From positions 1-64,000 of the forward strand of contig NZ_MAEW01000009.1 of the NCBI RefSeq assembly GCF_002013375.1: a DNA stretch of 64,000 bases. The letters run 5' to 3'. The stretch comes from Mycobacterium sp. D16Q13 (GTDB lineage Bacteria; Actinomycetota; Actinomycetes; Mycobacteriales; Mycobacteriaceae). Each line of letters opens with the position of its first letter. Position 1 is the stretch's first letter. The notes under the pieces are model-generated. The model was not told the origin of the DNA. It ran no database searches and saw only the letters and a list, made by a program, of their open reading frames with translations. Positions 18,479 through 27,647 of this stretch are shown piece by piece. The position numbers were made by a program, and so were the translations under genes.

Positions 18479-20596
18479 TCAACGCGGCAGGCCGAGTAGC
18501 CGCTCCCCTGCCACGCTGAGCAGGATTTGGGTGGTACCTCCGGCGATCGACAGGCACCGGTCTCGCATGAACAGCCACATCTCGTGGGACTCCACCGCAC
18601 CATGGGTGTCCACGTAGTCGAGGATGTGCTCCGAAAGTCCCTGACGATGACGCACACCGACGAGCTTGCGCACACTCGAGGCCGCACCCGGATCCTGACC
18701 ACCGATGGCGCGCAGCGCGGTGCGCAGATCAAGCAGCGCGCCCGTCTGCGCCGAGCACACGAAAACGCCGAGCGTATCGAGTTGCGCCGCATCCAGTTCG
18801 GTGTCTCCGATGAGGGCAAGCAGCGACTCCATGGCCTCGTCGAGAGTGCCGCCTCCCGCCATCGCCACCCGCTCGTTGGCCAGTGTGGTGCGGGCCAGGC
18901 GCCACCCGTCGTCGACCGAACCGACCACGTACTCGTCCGGGACGATCACACCGTCCAGGAAGACTTCGTTGAACATCTCCTCTCCGGTGATCTCACGCAG
19001 CGGCCGCACGGTGATCCCGGGGGTCTTCATATCGAGCAGGAAGTACGTAATGCCCTTGTGCTTGGGAACATCGGGGTTGGTGCGCGCCAGGCAGATCGCC
19101 CAGTCCGCGATCTGCGCCTTGGAGTTCCACACCTTCTGACCGTCGAGCTTCCACCCGCCGTCGACCCGGGTTGCCTTGGTACGCAACGCCGCAAGGTCAC
19201 TACCGGCGCCGGGCTCGGAGAACAGCTGGCACCATTCGATCTCACCACGAAGCGTGGGTGCCACGAATTGCGCTATCTGCTCGGGCGTTCCGTGCTCCAG
19301 AATGGTGGGGGCCGCCCACCATCCGATGACAAGATCGGGGCGTGTGACGCCCGCGGCATGCAGCTCCTGGTCGATGAGCAGCTGCTGCGCGGCCCCCGCA
19401 CCCAACCCGTACGGCGCGGGCCAGTGCGGAGCCAGGAAGCCCGACTCAGCCAGTCGGATCTGGTGTTCATCACTTGGCGCAGAAGCGATTTCCGCAGCGG
19501 TAGCCGCAACTTGTGCGCGCTGACTCTCCGCCTCACCGAGGTCGACGGTCAGGGACCGGCGCGTTCCCCCTAGCGTCAGCGTGGCGGCCGTTCGCCGCCA
19601 TGCCGCGGGCTTACCCAGGAAGGACTGGAGCGCGTATGCGCGCCGCAGGTACAGGTGTGCGTCATGCTCCCAGGTGAATCCGATACCACCAAGAATCTGG
19701 ATGCAGTCCTTGGTGTTGGCCAGCGCCGCATCGACGGCAACCGCCGCCGCAACGGCAGCGGCAAGCGAAAGCTGCTGAGAATCAACGCCATTGGCAACAG
19801 CATCCTGCGCACATCCGGCGGCGTCCCAGACAGCGACATCGGCCTGCTCGACACGGCACAGCATTTCCGCACACATGTGCTTAATCGCCTGAAAGCTGCC
19901 GATCTGCTTACCGAATTGCTCGCGCACCTTCGCGTATTCGACTGCGGTCCGCAGCGCCCAACGCGCCACGCCGACCGCCTCGGCCGAGAGGGTCACCGTC
20001 GCCAGATCGGCGACCACGGCGGCCGGCAGGCTCACCGGATGTACCGCAGCGCCGCGCAGGGTGACCGCGGCCCACGGACGCGAGAAGTCGGTCGCCTTCT
20101 TGACGTCCACCGTGGCGCCAGCGCCCACGCAGTCGATCAGCACCCAGCCGTCGGGCCCCGGGGCCAACAGCGCTCCGTCGGCCGTACCTCCCAGCACCGC
20201 GGGCAACACGCCCGAGGCCAGCCCGTCGGCGATGGTCAGGTCCCCGGTACGCGCCAGTCCCGCCGTGCGATCTCCGGCCGCCAGCGCTGCGACCAATTCC
20301 GCGGGTCCGTCGGTCGCCAGCACCACCGCGGCCAGCGCACTGGTGGCAACCGGCCCCGGCACCAAGGACGCTGCGGCCTCGTCGACCATGGCGATCATGT
20401 CGTCGAATCCAGCTCCCGAACCGCCGGCGGCCTCCGGCACCGCGACACCGAAAATGCCCAGCTCAGCGAGCCCGGCATAGGCAGGGCCCCACCCGTGGGG
20501 CTCGGACTCCATCTTCCGGACCGACTCGATGACAGCCGTGCTCTTGGCCCATTGACGGACAGCGTCGCGGGCGGCTTCCTGCACGTCGGACGACAC
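18479..20596 (-). CDS. fadE34: Acyl-CoA dehydrogenase FadE34 (fused two-domain, ChsE3-like)
   Basis: Steroid side-chain acyl-CoA dehydrogenase. At 705 aa it is about twice a normal ACAD: an N-terminal partner-type module ending near LGGIGFTWEHDAHLYLRR (about residue 315), then a complete ACAD module with SEPGAGSDLAAL and a C-terminal SIAGGTTQILLSVAGERLLGLPR. This is the known single-chain arrangement of FadE34 (Rv3573c), where one polypeptide replaces an alpha2-beta2 pair. GTG 20596 is preceded by GAGGAG. Divergent from kstR with a perfect KstR box between them. Confidence 0.95.
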   Translation of the reverse strand: MSSDVQEAARDAVRQWAKSTAVIESVRKMESEPHGWGPAYAGLAELGIFGVAVPEAAGGSGAGFDDMIAMVDEAAASLVPGPVATSALAAVVLATDGPAELVAALAAGDRTAGLARTGDLTIADGLASGVLPAVLGGTADGALLAPGPDGWVLIDCVGAGATVDVKKATDFSRPWAAVTLRGAAVHPVSLPAAVVADLATVTLSAEAVGVARWALRTAVEYAKVREQFGKQIGSFQAIKHMCAEMLCRVEQADVAVWDAAGCAQDAVANGVDSQQLSLAAAVAAAVAVDAALANTKDCIQILGGIGFTWEHDAHLYLRRAYALQSFLGKPAAWRRTAATLTLGGTRRSLTVDLGEAESQRAQVAATAAEIASAPSDEHQIRLAESGFLAPHWPAPYGLGAGAAQQLLIDQELHAAGVTRPDLVIGWWAAPTILEHGTPEQIAQFVAPTLRGEIEWCQLFSEPGAGSDLAALRTKATRVDGGWKLDGQKVWNSKAQIADWAICLARTNPDVPKHKGITYFLLDMKTPGITVRPLREITGEEMFNEVFLDGVIVPDEYVVGSVDDGWRLARTTLANERVAMAGGGTLDEAMESLLALIGDTELDAAQLDTLGVFVCSAQTGALLDLRTALRAIGGQDPGAASSVRKLVGVRHRQGLSEHILDYVDTHGAVESHEMWLFMRDRCLSIAGGTTQILLSVAGERLLGLPR

Positions 20597-20630
20597 AGAT
20601 TCTCCTCGGCTTGATTCGGGTACATGAGAC

Positions 20631-20644
20631 TAGAACGTGTTCTA
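20631..20644. promoter_or_regulatory. KstR operator between fadE34 and kstR
   Basis: tagaacgtgttcta is a perfect 14-bp palindrome and fits TnnAACnnGTTnnA completely. It is 35 bp upstream of fadE34 and 145 bp upstream of kstR, fitting control of both divergent genes. Confidence 0.92.
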
Positions 20645-20788
20645 ATATCGTGATTGGGTTCAGTGTAGTAGGAACGCATTCAGGCTGTACAGAGCACTAC
20701 CAGCGGGCCAGGGAGACCTGAAACGGCCGATGGTGATCCGTATAGTCGTGCGCTGAACCAGAACGTGAACGCAGGGAGTAGAGACGCC

Positions 20789-21466
20789 ATGGCAACGCCT
20801 CGGACATCTAGCGCATCGGAAGCCGCGCAGTCAGCTAGCGGTGATACCGACGCGACGAATCAGCCTGCTGCCGTCTCAGCACTATCCGACGATGATCTCG
20901 GTTCGACCGCGCAGCGCGAGCGCCGCAAGCGCATCTTGGACGCCACTTTGGCCATCGCCTCCAAAGGAGGCTACGAAGCGGTGCAGATGCGCACCGTCGC
21001 CGAGCGTGCGGACGTCGCCGTCGGCACCCTGTATCGATACTTCCCCTCCAAAGTGCATCTGCTGGTGTCCGCGCTGGAGCGCGAGTTCGAGCAGATCGAC
21101 GCCAGATCGGATCGCGGTGCCGTCAGCGGCGGCACCGCATACGAACGGCTGCATACGGCAATCACCCGGCTGAACCGCAACATGCAGCGCAATCCCTTAC
21201 TCACCGAGGCGATGACCCGCGCCCTGGTCTTCGCGGACGCTTCTGCCGCCGGTGAGGTTGATCACGTGGGCCGACTGATGGACGGCATCTTCGCCCGCGC
21301 GATGGCCGGCGACGACGATCCCTCCGACGGGCAGTTCCACATCGCCCGCGTCATCTCGGATGTCTGGACCTCCAACATGATTGCCTGGTTGACGCGGCGA
21401 GCGTCGGCAACTGATGTGAGCCACCGGCTTGATCGCACCGTCAGATTGCTGCTGGGAATTACCTGA
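20789..21466 (+). CDS. kstR: TetR-family repressor of cholesterol catabolism KstR
   Basis: Represses the upper steroid pathway and is released by 3-oxo-cholestenoyl-CoA-type ligands. The HTH region RRKRILDATLAIASKGG and VAERADVAVGTLYRYFPSKVHLL is almost identical to M. tuberculosis KstR, as is NPLLTEAMTRALVFADASAA in the ligand domain. ATG 20789 (225 aa) has GGGAG 10-11 bases upstream; a GTG at 20765 would add eight residues. The N-terminal ~35 residues (Ser/Thr/Ala-rich) are longer than in the tuberculosis protein and probably disordered. Confidence 0.95.
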   Translation: MATPRTSSASEAAQSASGDTDATNQPAAVSALSDDDLGSTAQRERRKRILDATLAIASKGGYEAVQMRTVAERADVAVGTLYRYFPSKVHLLVSALEREFEQIDARSDRGAVSGGTAYERLHTAITRLNRNMQRNPLLTEAMTRALVFADASAAGEVDHVGRLMDGIFARAMAGDDDPSDGQFHIARVISDVWTSNMIAWLTRRASATDVSHRLDRTVRLLLGIT

Positions 21467-21523
21467 CCTGCGACGCTTGGCCTAACCAACCCTGAGTAGG
21501 TAGCGGACGTAGACTCGGGACCC

Positions 21524-24058
21524 GTGGTGAGTGCCCAAGATCTGCCCGTCGAACTGCGCCGCGCTCTTTCCGAGGTGGCCCGTACGCCCCGTCTGCTGGT
21601 GGCCTCCGACTACGACGGAACGATAGCCCCGCTGGTCAACAACCCCGATGACGCACGCCCACATCCCGAATCGACTACGGCGCTGCGGGCTTTGGCGGGA
21701 CTGCCGTCGACGACTTCGGCGCTGATCTCCGGGCGGGCACTGCGTGATCTGGCGACCCTGTCGCGACTGCCCTCCGAAGTGCATCTGGTCGGAAGCCACG
21801 GTTCGGAGTTCGATGCCGGATTCGTGCACGCCATCGACGGAGACGCCAAGGCGCTGTTGAAGACCATTGCCAACAAGCTGTCGGCGATCGCCGCCGAGTA
21901 CGCCGGGGTAGCCATCGAGCTAAAGCCGGCAAGCGTCGCACTGCACGTACGCAATGCCTCAGTAGAGGACGGCGATGCCGCGCTGGCCCAAGCACTTACC
22001 GTGGCCAACGGTTGGGGCGCGCAGGTCACCGAGGGCAAGAAGGTCCTCGAATTCGCCGTCATACCGACCGACAAGGGGCAGGCGCTCGACATCCTGCGCC
22101 ATCAGGAGGGCGCGACCGCCGCCGTGTTCTTCGGCGATGACGTCACCGACGAAAAGGTGTTCAAGCGGCTACACGGCCCCGACCTGGGCGTCAAGGTGGG
22201 CGACGGCGAAACCCTGGCGGGATACCGCATTCCGGATACCGAATCGGTGGGCACAGCGCTGGCTTTCCTGCTCGAGGAGCGCCGCACCTGGCTGCTCGGC
22301 GGACACGCCACCCCCATCGAGCGACTCACCATGCTCGCCAATTCGCGCACCATCGCGCTGGTGACCCCCACCGGTGGCGTCACCTGGATGTGTCACCCCG
22401 AACCCGACTCGGCCGCCATCTTCGCCCACCTCCTCGGCGGCGACGAGGCAGGACACTTCACCATCGGCCCCGCACGATCCGCGCTACCACTCGGCCAGAA
22501 GTACATCGACAGCACCATGACTGTTGAAACACGTTGGGCCAGTCTGCAAGTCACCGATTACTTGGCGCCCGACGAGATCCCCGGACGCACCGACCTGATC
22601 CGGGTTGTCACCGGCGAGGCCGATGCCGTGGTCACCTTCGCCCCGCGTCCCGAGTTCGGCCAGGCTCCCGTGCAGTTGGTCGCCGAAGACAACGGCGTGC
22701 GCGTACTCGGCACCAACGATCCCATCGTGCTGCGCGCCCCCGGTGTCACCTGGACAATCGGCGCCGACGAACAGAGCGCCACCGCGACCATCAGCCCGGC
22801 AAAGGGCCCGGTGGTCCTCGAGCTGCGCTGCGGCACCGAGGATCTCGGCGAAAGCTCGGTTACGGAGCCCGAGCTACGGGAACGGGCCGAATCCTACTGG
22901 CGCGACTGGGCCCACACCCTGACTCTTCCCGAGCGCAAGCCCGGACTGATGAAGCGCTCAGCGCTGACGTTGCGTGGGCTGGTGCACTCCGAGTCGGGCG
23001 CGATCCTGGCCGCAGCCACCACATCGCTACCGGAAGACATTGGCGGTATTCGTAACTGGGATTACCGGTACTGTTGGTTACGCGATGCCTCGATGACCGC
23101 ATCGGCACTGGTGGCGTTGGGATCGCTGAGCGAGGCCGAAGGTCTGCTGGGCTGGCTGCACCGGGTGCTGGAGCATCTGCCCGGCCCCGATCGCCTACAC
23201 CCGCTGTACACACTGGCTGGAACGGTGCTGCCACCCGAAGCGGTGATCGACTCGCTGCCCGGGTATGCGGGCTCGCGCCCGGTCCGCGTCGGAAACGCCG
23301 CCAATTCGCAAGTGCAGCTGGATGTCTTCGGGCCCGTCGTGGAACTGATCCATGACCTGACCCACGCGCGCCAGCGCCTCGGACACACCGACCCGCTGAC
23401 CGATGCCGATTGGAACCTGGTTTCCGACATGGTTCTCGCCGTCGAGCGTCGATGGTACGAACCCGATCACGGAATCTGGGAGATCCGCGGAAATCCCCGG
23501 CATCACGTCTACTCCAAGGTCATGTGCTGGGTGACCGTGGACCGCGCCGTGAAGCTCGCCGAAGAGTTCCAGCGTGAATCACCTCCATCCTGGGGCGCAT
23601 TGCGCGACGAGATCGCCGCCGAGGTCGTGGAAAAGGGGTGGAACGAGTCGGTCAAGTCCTTCACGGCCGCCTATGACGGCACCGATCTGGATGCCGCCAC
23701 CCTCTACATCGGGCTATCCGGACTGATCGAACCCACCGATCCCCGCTTCACCGCGACAGTGATCGCCACTGAGGCCGAGTTGCGCAGTGGTGCAACGGTT
23801 TACCGATACCACCGGGACGATGGTCTACCCGGCGGAGAGGGCGGCTTCCATCTATGCGCCGCCTGGCTCGTCGAGGCGTATCTGCTCATCGGTGCGCGAT
23901 CGCAGGCCGAGCTCCTGTTCGACCAGCTGGTCAAGGCCACCGGCCCCACCGGCCTGCTGTCCGAGGAGTACGACCCGGTGGCCGAACGCTCGTTGGGCAA
24001 CCATCCGCAGGCGTACAGCCATATCGGGCTGCTGCGCTGCGCGGCCTTGCTTTCCTAA
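21524..24058 (+). CDS. Fusion: trehalose-6-phosphate phosphatase + GH15 trehalase/glucoamylase
   Basis: An 844-aa two-domain protein. Residues ~20-245 are an OtsB-type HAD phosphatase: ASDYDGTIAPL with Asp29/Asp31, LISGR, and GDDVTDEKVF at about 204-212. Residues ~265-844 are glycoside hydrolase family 15: ALVTPTGGVTWMCHPEPDSA, NWDYRYCWLRDASMT, WEIRG near 653 (likely catalytic acid Glu) and LLSEEYDP...GNHPQAYSHIG near 812 (likely base Glu). Mycobacterial GH15 proteins include trehalases, so the pair could make and then hydrolyse trehalose; the GH15 substrate is inferred. GTG start; follows kstR by 57 bp. Confidence 0.88.
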   Translation: MVSAQDLPVELRRALSEVARTPRLLVASDYDGTIAPLVNNPDDARPHPESTTALRALAGLPSTTSALISGRALRDLATLSRLPSEVHLVGSHGSEFDAGFVHAIDGDAKALLKTIANKLSAIAAEYAGVAIELKPASVALHVRNASVEDGDAALAQALTVANGWGAQVTEGKKVLEFAVIPTDKGQALDILRHQEGATAAVFFGDDVTDEKVFKRLHGPDLGVKVGDGETLAGYRIPDTESVGTALAFLLEERRTWLLGGHATPIERLTMLANSRTIALVTPTGGVTWMCHPEPDSAAIFAHLLGGDEAGHFTIGPARSALPLGQKYIDSTMTVETRWASLQVTDYLAPDEIPGRTDLIRVVTGEADAVVTFAPRPEFGQAPVQLVAEDNGVRVLGTNDPIVLRAPGVTWTIGADEQSATATISPAKGPVVLELRCGTEDLGESSVTEPELRERAESYWRDWAHTLTLPERKPGLMKRSALTLRGLVHSESGAILAAATTSLPEDIGGIRNWDYRYCWLRDASMTASALVALGSLSEAEGLLGWLHRVLEHLPGPDRLHPLYTLAGTVLPPEAVIDSLPGYAGSRPVRVGNAANSQVQLDVFGPVVELIHDLTHARQRLGHTDPLTDADWNLVSDMVLAVERRWYEPDHGIWEIRGNPRHHVYSKVMCWVTVDRAVKLAEEFQRESPPSWGALRDEIAAEVVEKGWNESVKSFTAAYDGTDLDAATLYIGLSGLIEPTDPRFTATVIATEAELRSGATVYRYHRDDGLPGGEGGFHLCAAWLVEAYLLIGARSQAELLFDQLVKATGPTGLLSEEYDPVAERSLGNHPQAYSHIGLLRCAALLS

Positions 24059-24106
24059 GGGCCCATTTCGCCGCGCTACTGGCGCCCGCGGGCATAGCGT
24101 TCAGCC

Positions 24107-25111
24107 ATGAACCCCATGCAACGTCTCAGCTCTCTGGCGTCGCAACAGTTTGGCAAGGTCAACAAGGCCCTGACGACGCCGACCGGACAACTCACCCCGC
24201 ACGCCATCGCCAAGCTCGTGACACCGAGCCGAAGTCTGCGCTCGTCGGTCCGCAACAAGATCGTCATGATCACCGGCGGCTCGTCGGGCATCGGCCAGGC
24301 CGCCGCATTCCAGATTGGCGCGGCAGGCGGCACGGTGCTGCTGGTGGCCCGCTCCGAGGACAAGCTGCAGGAGACCGCCGCACAGGTCCGTGACGTTGGC
24401 GGCACCGCCCACGTGTCCCCGTGCGATCTGTCCGACATGGACGCGATCGATCGCATGGTCAAGGACGTACTCGCCGACCACGGCAGGGTGGACATCCTGA
24501 TTAACAACGCCGGTCGATCGATCCGGCGCTCGCTGGCGCTGTCCTACGACCGGCCACACGATTTCGAGCGCACCATGCAACTGAATTACTTTGCACCCCT
24601 GCATCTCATCCTGGGATTCATGCCGGGTATGCGCGGGCGCAAGTTCGGCCACATCATCAACATCTCATCCATCGGGGTGCAGACAAAGGTCCCGCGATTC
24701 GGCGCCTACATCGCGTCGAAGGCCGCGTTGGACACGGTCTCTGATGCGTTCCAGGCCGAGACCTCCGACGAGGGACTGCGCTTCACGACCATCCACATGC
24801 CGCTGGTGCGTACCCCGATGATCGCGCCGACGACGCTGTACCAGAAGTTTCCGGCCCTGACCCCGGACGAGGCCGGTGAGGTCATCGCGAAGGCGATCAT
24901 CGAGCGGCCGCGGCGGGTGGCCTCGACGTTCGGACGAATCGCCTCGTTCGCAGACTCGCTGACACCGGAGATCATGGACGCGGTACGCAATCAGGGATAC
25001 AAGATGTTCCCGGATTCCGATGCCGCCAAAGGCGTCAAGAACCTCAAGCCCGAGGAAGTGGACAGCGGACAGCAGATCTTCATCGACGCCACGCCCGGGG
25101 TGCACTGGTGA
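24107..25111 (+). CDS. SDR-family oxidoreductase (334 aa)
   Basis: Short-chain dehydrogenase with a ~45-residue N-terminal extension before the Rossmann motif ITGGSSGIGQA. NNAG and the catalytic Ser with Tyr-x-x-x-Lys (NISSIGVQ, YIASKAAL) are present, so it should be active; substrate unknown. The N-terminal part has amphipathic, basic character (LVTPSRSLRSSVRNK). ATG 24107; a second ATG nine bases on is possible. Its stop overlaps the next SDR start by four bases, a coupled pair. Confidence 0.85.
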   Translation: MNPMQRLSSLASQQFGKVNKALTTPTGQLTPHAIAKLVTPSRSLRSSVRNKIVMITGGSSGIGQAAAFQIGAAGGTVLLVARSEDKLQETAAQVRDVGGTAHVSPCDLSDMDAIDRMVKDVLADHGRVDILINNAGRSIRRSLALSYDRPHDFERTMQLNYFAPLHLILGFMPGMRGRKFGHIINISSIGVQTKVPRFGAYIASKAALDTVSDAFQAETSDEGLRFTTIHMPLVRTPMIAPTTLYQKFPALTPDEAGEVIAKAIIERPRRVASTFGRIASFADSLTPEIMDAVRNQGYKMFPDSDAAKGVKNLKPEEVDSGQQIFIDATPGVHW

Positions 25112-25902
25112 GCCTGCCGAAGCCGGGCGCCGCCGGGCCCGTCGTCATCACCGGAGCTTCCTCGGGGATCGGCACCGAGCTCGCCTATGGGCTGGCCAAG
25201 CGCGGATACTCGTTGGTCTTGGTCGCCCGCCGCAAGAACAGGATGGACAAGCTCGCCGACATCCTCTGTGCGCGCCACCGCATCGAAGTCGATGTGCAAG
25301 CGCTTGACCTAGGCACTGAGCCGGGCCGCACCCAGCTACGCGAATGGATTGCCGCCCACCGCATTGCGGGACTATGCAATTCCGCCGGATTCGGAACGAG
25401 CGGGGTCTTCCATGAGCTACCGCTGGACCGCGAACGCGAAGAGATCGAGGTCAACGTCATCACGTTGGTCGAACTGACCCACGCCGCGGTGACTGGCATG
25501 GTGGATCGAGGCAGTGGGGCCGTGCTGAACATCGCCTCGGTCGCCGCATTCCAGCCGATTCCGTTTATGGCGACCTATGCGGCGACCAAGGCATATGTGC
25601 AGTCCTTCTCCGAGGCCGTGCACGAGGAGCTGCGGGGCACTGGTGTGTCCTGCACGGTGCTGTGCCCGGGACCGGTGCCGACGGAGTGGGCAGAGATCGC
25701 GAGTGCCGAGCGATTCAGCGTGCCGGGTGTGCAGGTCTCGCCTAAGCAGGTCGCCACGGCGGCGATCAAGGGCATGCAGCAAGGATCGCGCAGCGTAATC
25801 CCCGGAGCGGTGCCGCAGGCGATGACCGTCGCCGGGCGCTACACGCCACGATCACTGCTGCTACCGGCGCTGCGCGTCGCCACCAAGCTCAGCGAGCGCT
25901 GA
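25108..25902 (+). CDS. SDR-family oxidoreductase (264 aa)
   Basis: Classical SDR with VVITGASSGIGTELAYGLA, CNSAGFGTSG in the NNAG position (Asn-Asn replaced by Cys-Asn), and the catalytic Ser and YAATKAYV. Resembles the DltE/YdfG-type SDRs with a long substrate loop (CPGPVPTEWAEIA). GTG 25108 overlaps the previous stop (GTGA), so the two SDRs are translated together. Natural substrate not evident. Confidence 0.85.
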   Translation: MSLPKPGAAGPVVITGASSGIGTELAYGLAKRGYSLVLVARRKNRMDKLADILCARHRIEVDVQALDLGTEPGRTQLREWIAAHRIAGLCNSAGFGTSGVFHELPLDREREEIEVNVITLVELTHAAVTGMVDRGSGAVLNIASVAAFQPIPFMATYAATKAYVQSFSEAVHEELRGTGVSCTVLCPGPVPTEWAEIASAERFSVPGVQVSPKQVATAAIKGMQQGSRSVIPGAVPQAMTVAGRYTPRSLLLPALRVATKLSER

Positions 25903-25933
25903 CACGTTTTGCACTCTCACCACCCATCCCCCA

Positions 25934-25954
25934 TAATGAAAACCGTTTTCATTA
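25934..25954. promoter_or_regulatory. Zur (FurB)-type operator
   Basis: A perfect 21-bp palindrome (arms taatgaaaac and gttttcatta around a single c) just upstream of the zinc transporter operon. Its AT-rich aTGAAAA...TTTTCAt form matches the type of box bound by mycobacterial Zur. In a GC-rich genome such a perfect AT-rich palindrome is unlikely by chance. Confidence 0.85.
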
Positions 25955-25975
25955 CTGGAGGGCTGGAGGTCCGCT

Positions 25976-26854
25976 GTGCACGCTCGCGTGGCTGGGTTGG
26001 CTGTGACGGTTACGACCGTCGGAACGCTCGTACTCTCCGGTTGCGGCCAGGCCGCCCAACGGCCCGATGAACCCATGGTGGTGGCCTCCACCGACGCCTG
26101 GGCTTCGGTGGCCAAGGCCGTCGCAGGCGACCATGCCACGGTGAGCGCATTGGTCAGCGGCGCCAACACAGACCCGCATTCATTCGAGGTGACGCCCGCG
26201 GCGGCCGCGCAGGTCCAGGACGCCACCCTCGTGGTGTACAACGGCGACGGCTACGACCCGTTCATCGACAAGCTGCTCAAGGACGGCCAGCCCCGGATCA
26301 ACGCCTACCAGCTGCTCCCCACCGACTCGACCGACAAGAATGAGCATGTGTTCTACAGCCTGAGCACCGCCAAAAAGGTAGCCGATCACGTCGCAGACGA
26401 GCTCGCCAAGGCCGACCCGGACGACGCCGATACCTACCTCGCGAATGCCAAAACATTTGGGCAGCAGCTTGACTCCATCTCAGATCTGCAGCACGGGATC
26501 GCCGAGAAGGACCACGGCAAAGCGATCCTGGCGACCGAACCGGTGGCCAGTCACCTGGTCTCTCATTGTGAACTGGTCGACCGCACGCCCCACGACTTCG
26601 CCGAAGCTGCCGAGCAAGGCCAGGACCCCTCCCCCGCGGATCTCGCGACCGCGTTGGACCTGATCAACACCAAACAGGTTGCGGCACTGCTCTTCAACTC
26701 CCAAACGGCCGGACCGGTGACCAACCAGCTCAAGCAAGCCGCCGAATCCCACGGGGTCCCGGTGGTGACGGTGACCGAAACCCTGCCGGACGGCACCGAC
26801 TACATCACCTGGCAGCGACGCACCACCGAGCAGCTCGCTACGGCCCTGAGATAA
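25976..26854 (+). CDS. znuA: Zinc ABC transporter substrate-binding lipoprotein
   Basis: Periplasmic-side metal receptor of a ZnuABC-type importer, 292 aa. Signal peptide with lipobox LSGC at residue ~23; cluster A-I fold marks are NTDPHSFEVTP (metal His) and DKNEHVFYSLS (second His), then SHCELVDRTPHDF and the C-terminal TVTETLPDG. The histidine-rich loop seen in enteric ZnuA is absent. GTG 25976 is preceded by GGAGG. The Zur palindrome 22 bp upstream supports zinc rather than manganese as substrate. Confidence 0.9.
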   Translation: MHARVAGLAVTVTTVGTLVLSGCGQAAQRPDEPMVVASTDAWASVAKAVAGDHATVSALVSGANTDPHSFEVTPAAAAQVQDATLVVYNGDGYDPFIDKLLKDGQPRINAYQLLPTDSTDKNEHVFYSLSTAKKVADHVADELAKADPDDADTYLANAKTFGQQLDSISDLQHGIAEKDHGKAILATEPVASHLVSHCELVDRTPHDFAEAAEQGQDPSPADLATALDLINTKQVAALLFNSQTAGPVTNQLKQAAESHGVPVVTVTETLPDGTDYITWQRRTTEQLATALR

Positions 26855-26861
26855 TGGCCGC

Positions 26862-27647
26862 ATGAGTGTCGCCACGCTGCGCAATGCCTCGCTGAACCGC
26901 GGTGGACGCACCCTCTGGGAGGATCTCGACCTCACGATCGAACCGAGTGAGTTCATCGCGGTATTGGGCCCCAACGGTTCCGGAAAGACATCGCTGCTGC
27001 GGCTGCTGTTGGGTGAGGTCCCGCTGACGCGCGGCACGATGACCGTTGCCGACGACCTCGGATACGTCCCCCAGCATCGGCTTGCCGACAACGCGCTGAT
27101 TCTGCGCGCCGAGGACCTGGTGGGCCTCGGGATCGACGGGCACCGTTGGGGTTTGGCGGCACTGAATCCCGCCAGCCGAGCGCGCCGTCGCATAACTATC
27201 GACCTTGCGCTGGATCAAGTGGATGCCAGTCATCTGGCCACCAAAGCCGTCTCGTCGCTATCCGGTGGCGAGCTCCAACGGGTGCGCATCGCGCAGGCGC
27301 TGGCGGGCGATCCCGCACTCCTGCTCTGCGACGAACCCCTACTGAATCTGGATCCCGCAAGTGCACAACAGATTTGCGCGTTGCTCGACAAGAGGCGGTA
27401 TAGCGCGCAGACGGCTGTGCTGTTCGTGACCCACGAGATCAACCCGATCCTGCCGTACGTGGACCGGATCCTCTATCTGGTAGACGGGCGCTTTCGAATC
27501 GGCGCCGTCGACGAGGTGATGACGACCGAGACCTTGTCGGAGCTGTATCGCGCCCAGATCGACGTGGTGAAGGTGCGCGGACAGTACGTGGTCGTGGGCG
27601 AAAACCGACAGGTCACCGAGGAATGTGCGGAGCACGCACATGAATAA
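26862..27647 (+). CDS. znuC: Zinc ABC transporter ATP-binding protein
   Basis: A 261-aa ABC ATPase with Walker A GPNGSGKTS, a Q-loop in YVPQHR, signature LSGGELQRVRIAQAL, Walker B LLLCDEP and the switch His in VTHE. Short C-terminal His-containing tail (ECAEHAHE). ATG 26862, seven bases after the binding-protein stop; its stop overlaps the permease start by eight bases. Confidence 0.92.
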   Translation: MSVATLRNASLNRGGRTLWEDLDLTIEPSEFIAVLGPNGSGKTSLLRLLLGEVPLTRGTMTVADDLGYVPQHRLADNALILRAEDLVGLGIDGHRWGLAALNPASRARRRITIDLALDQVDASHLATKAVSSLSGGELQRVRIAQALAGDPALLLCDEPLLNLDPASAQQICALLDKRRYSAQTAVLFVTHEINPILPYVDRILYLVDGRFRIGAVDEVMTTETLSELYRAQIDVVKVRGQYVVVGENRQVTEECAEHAHE

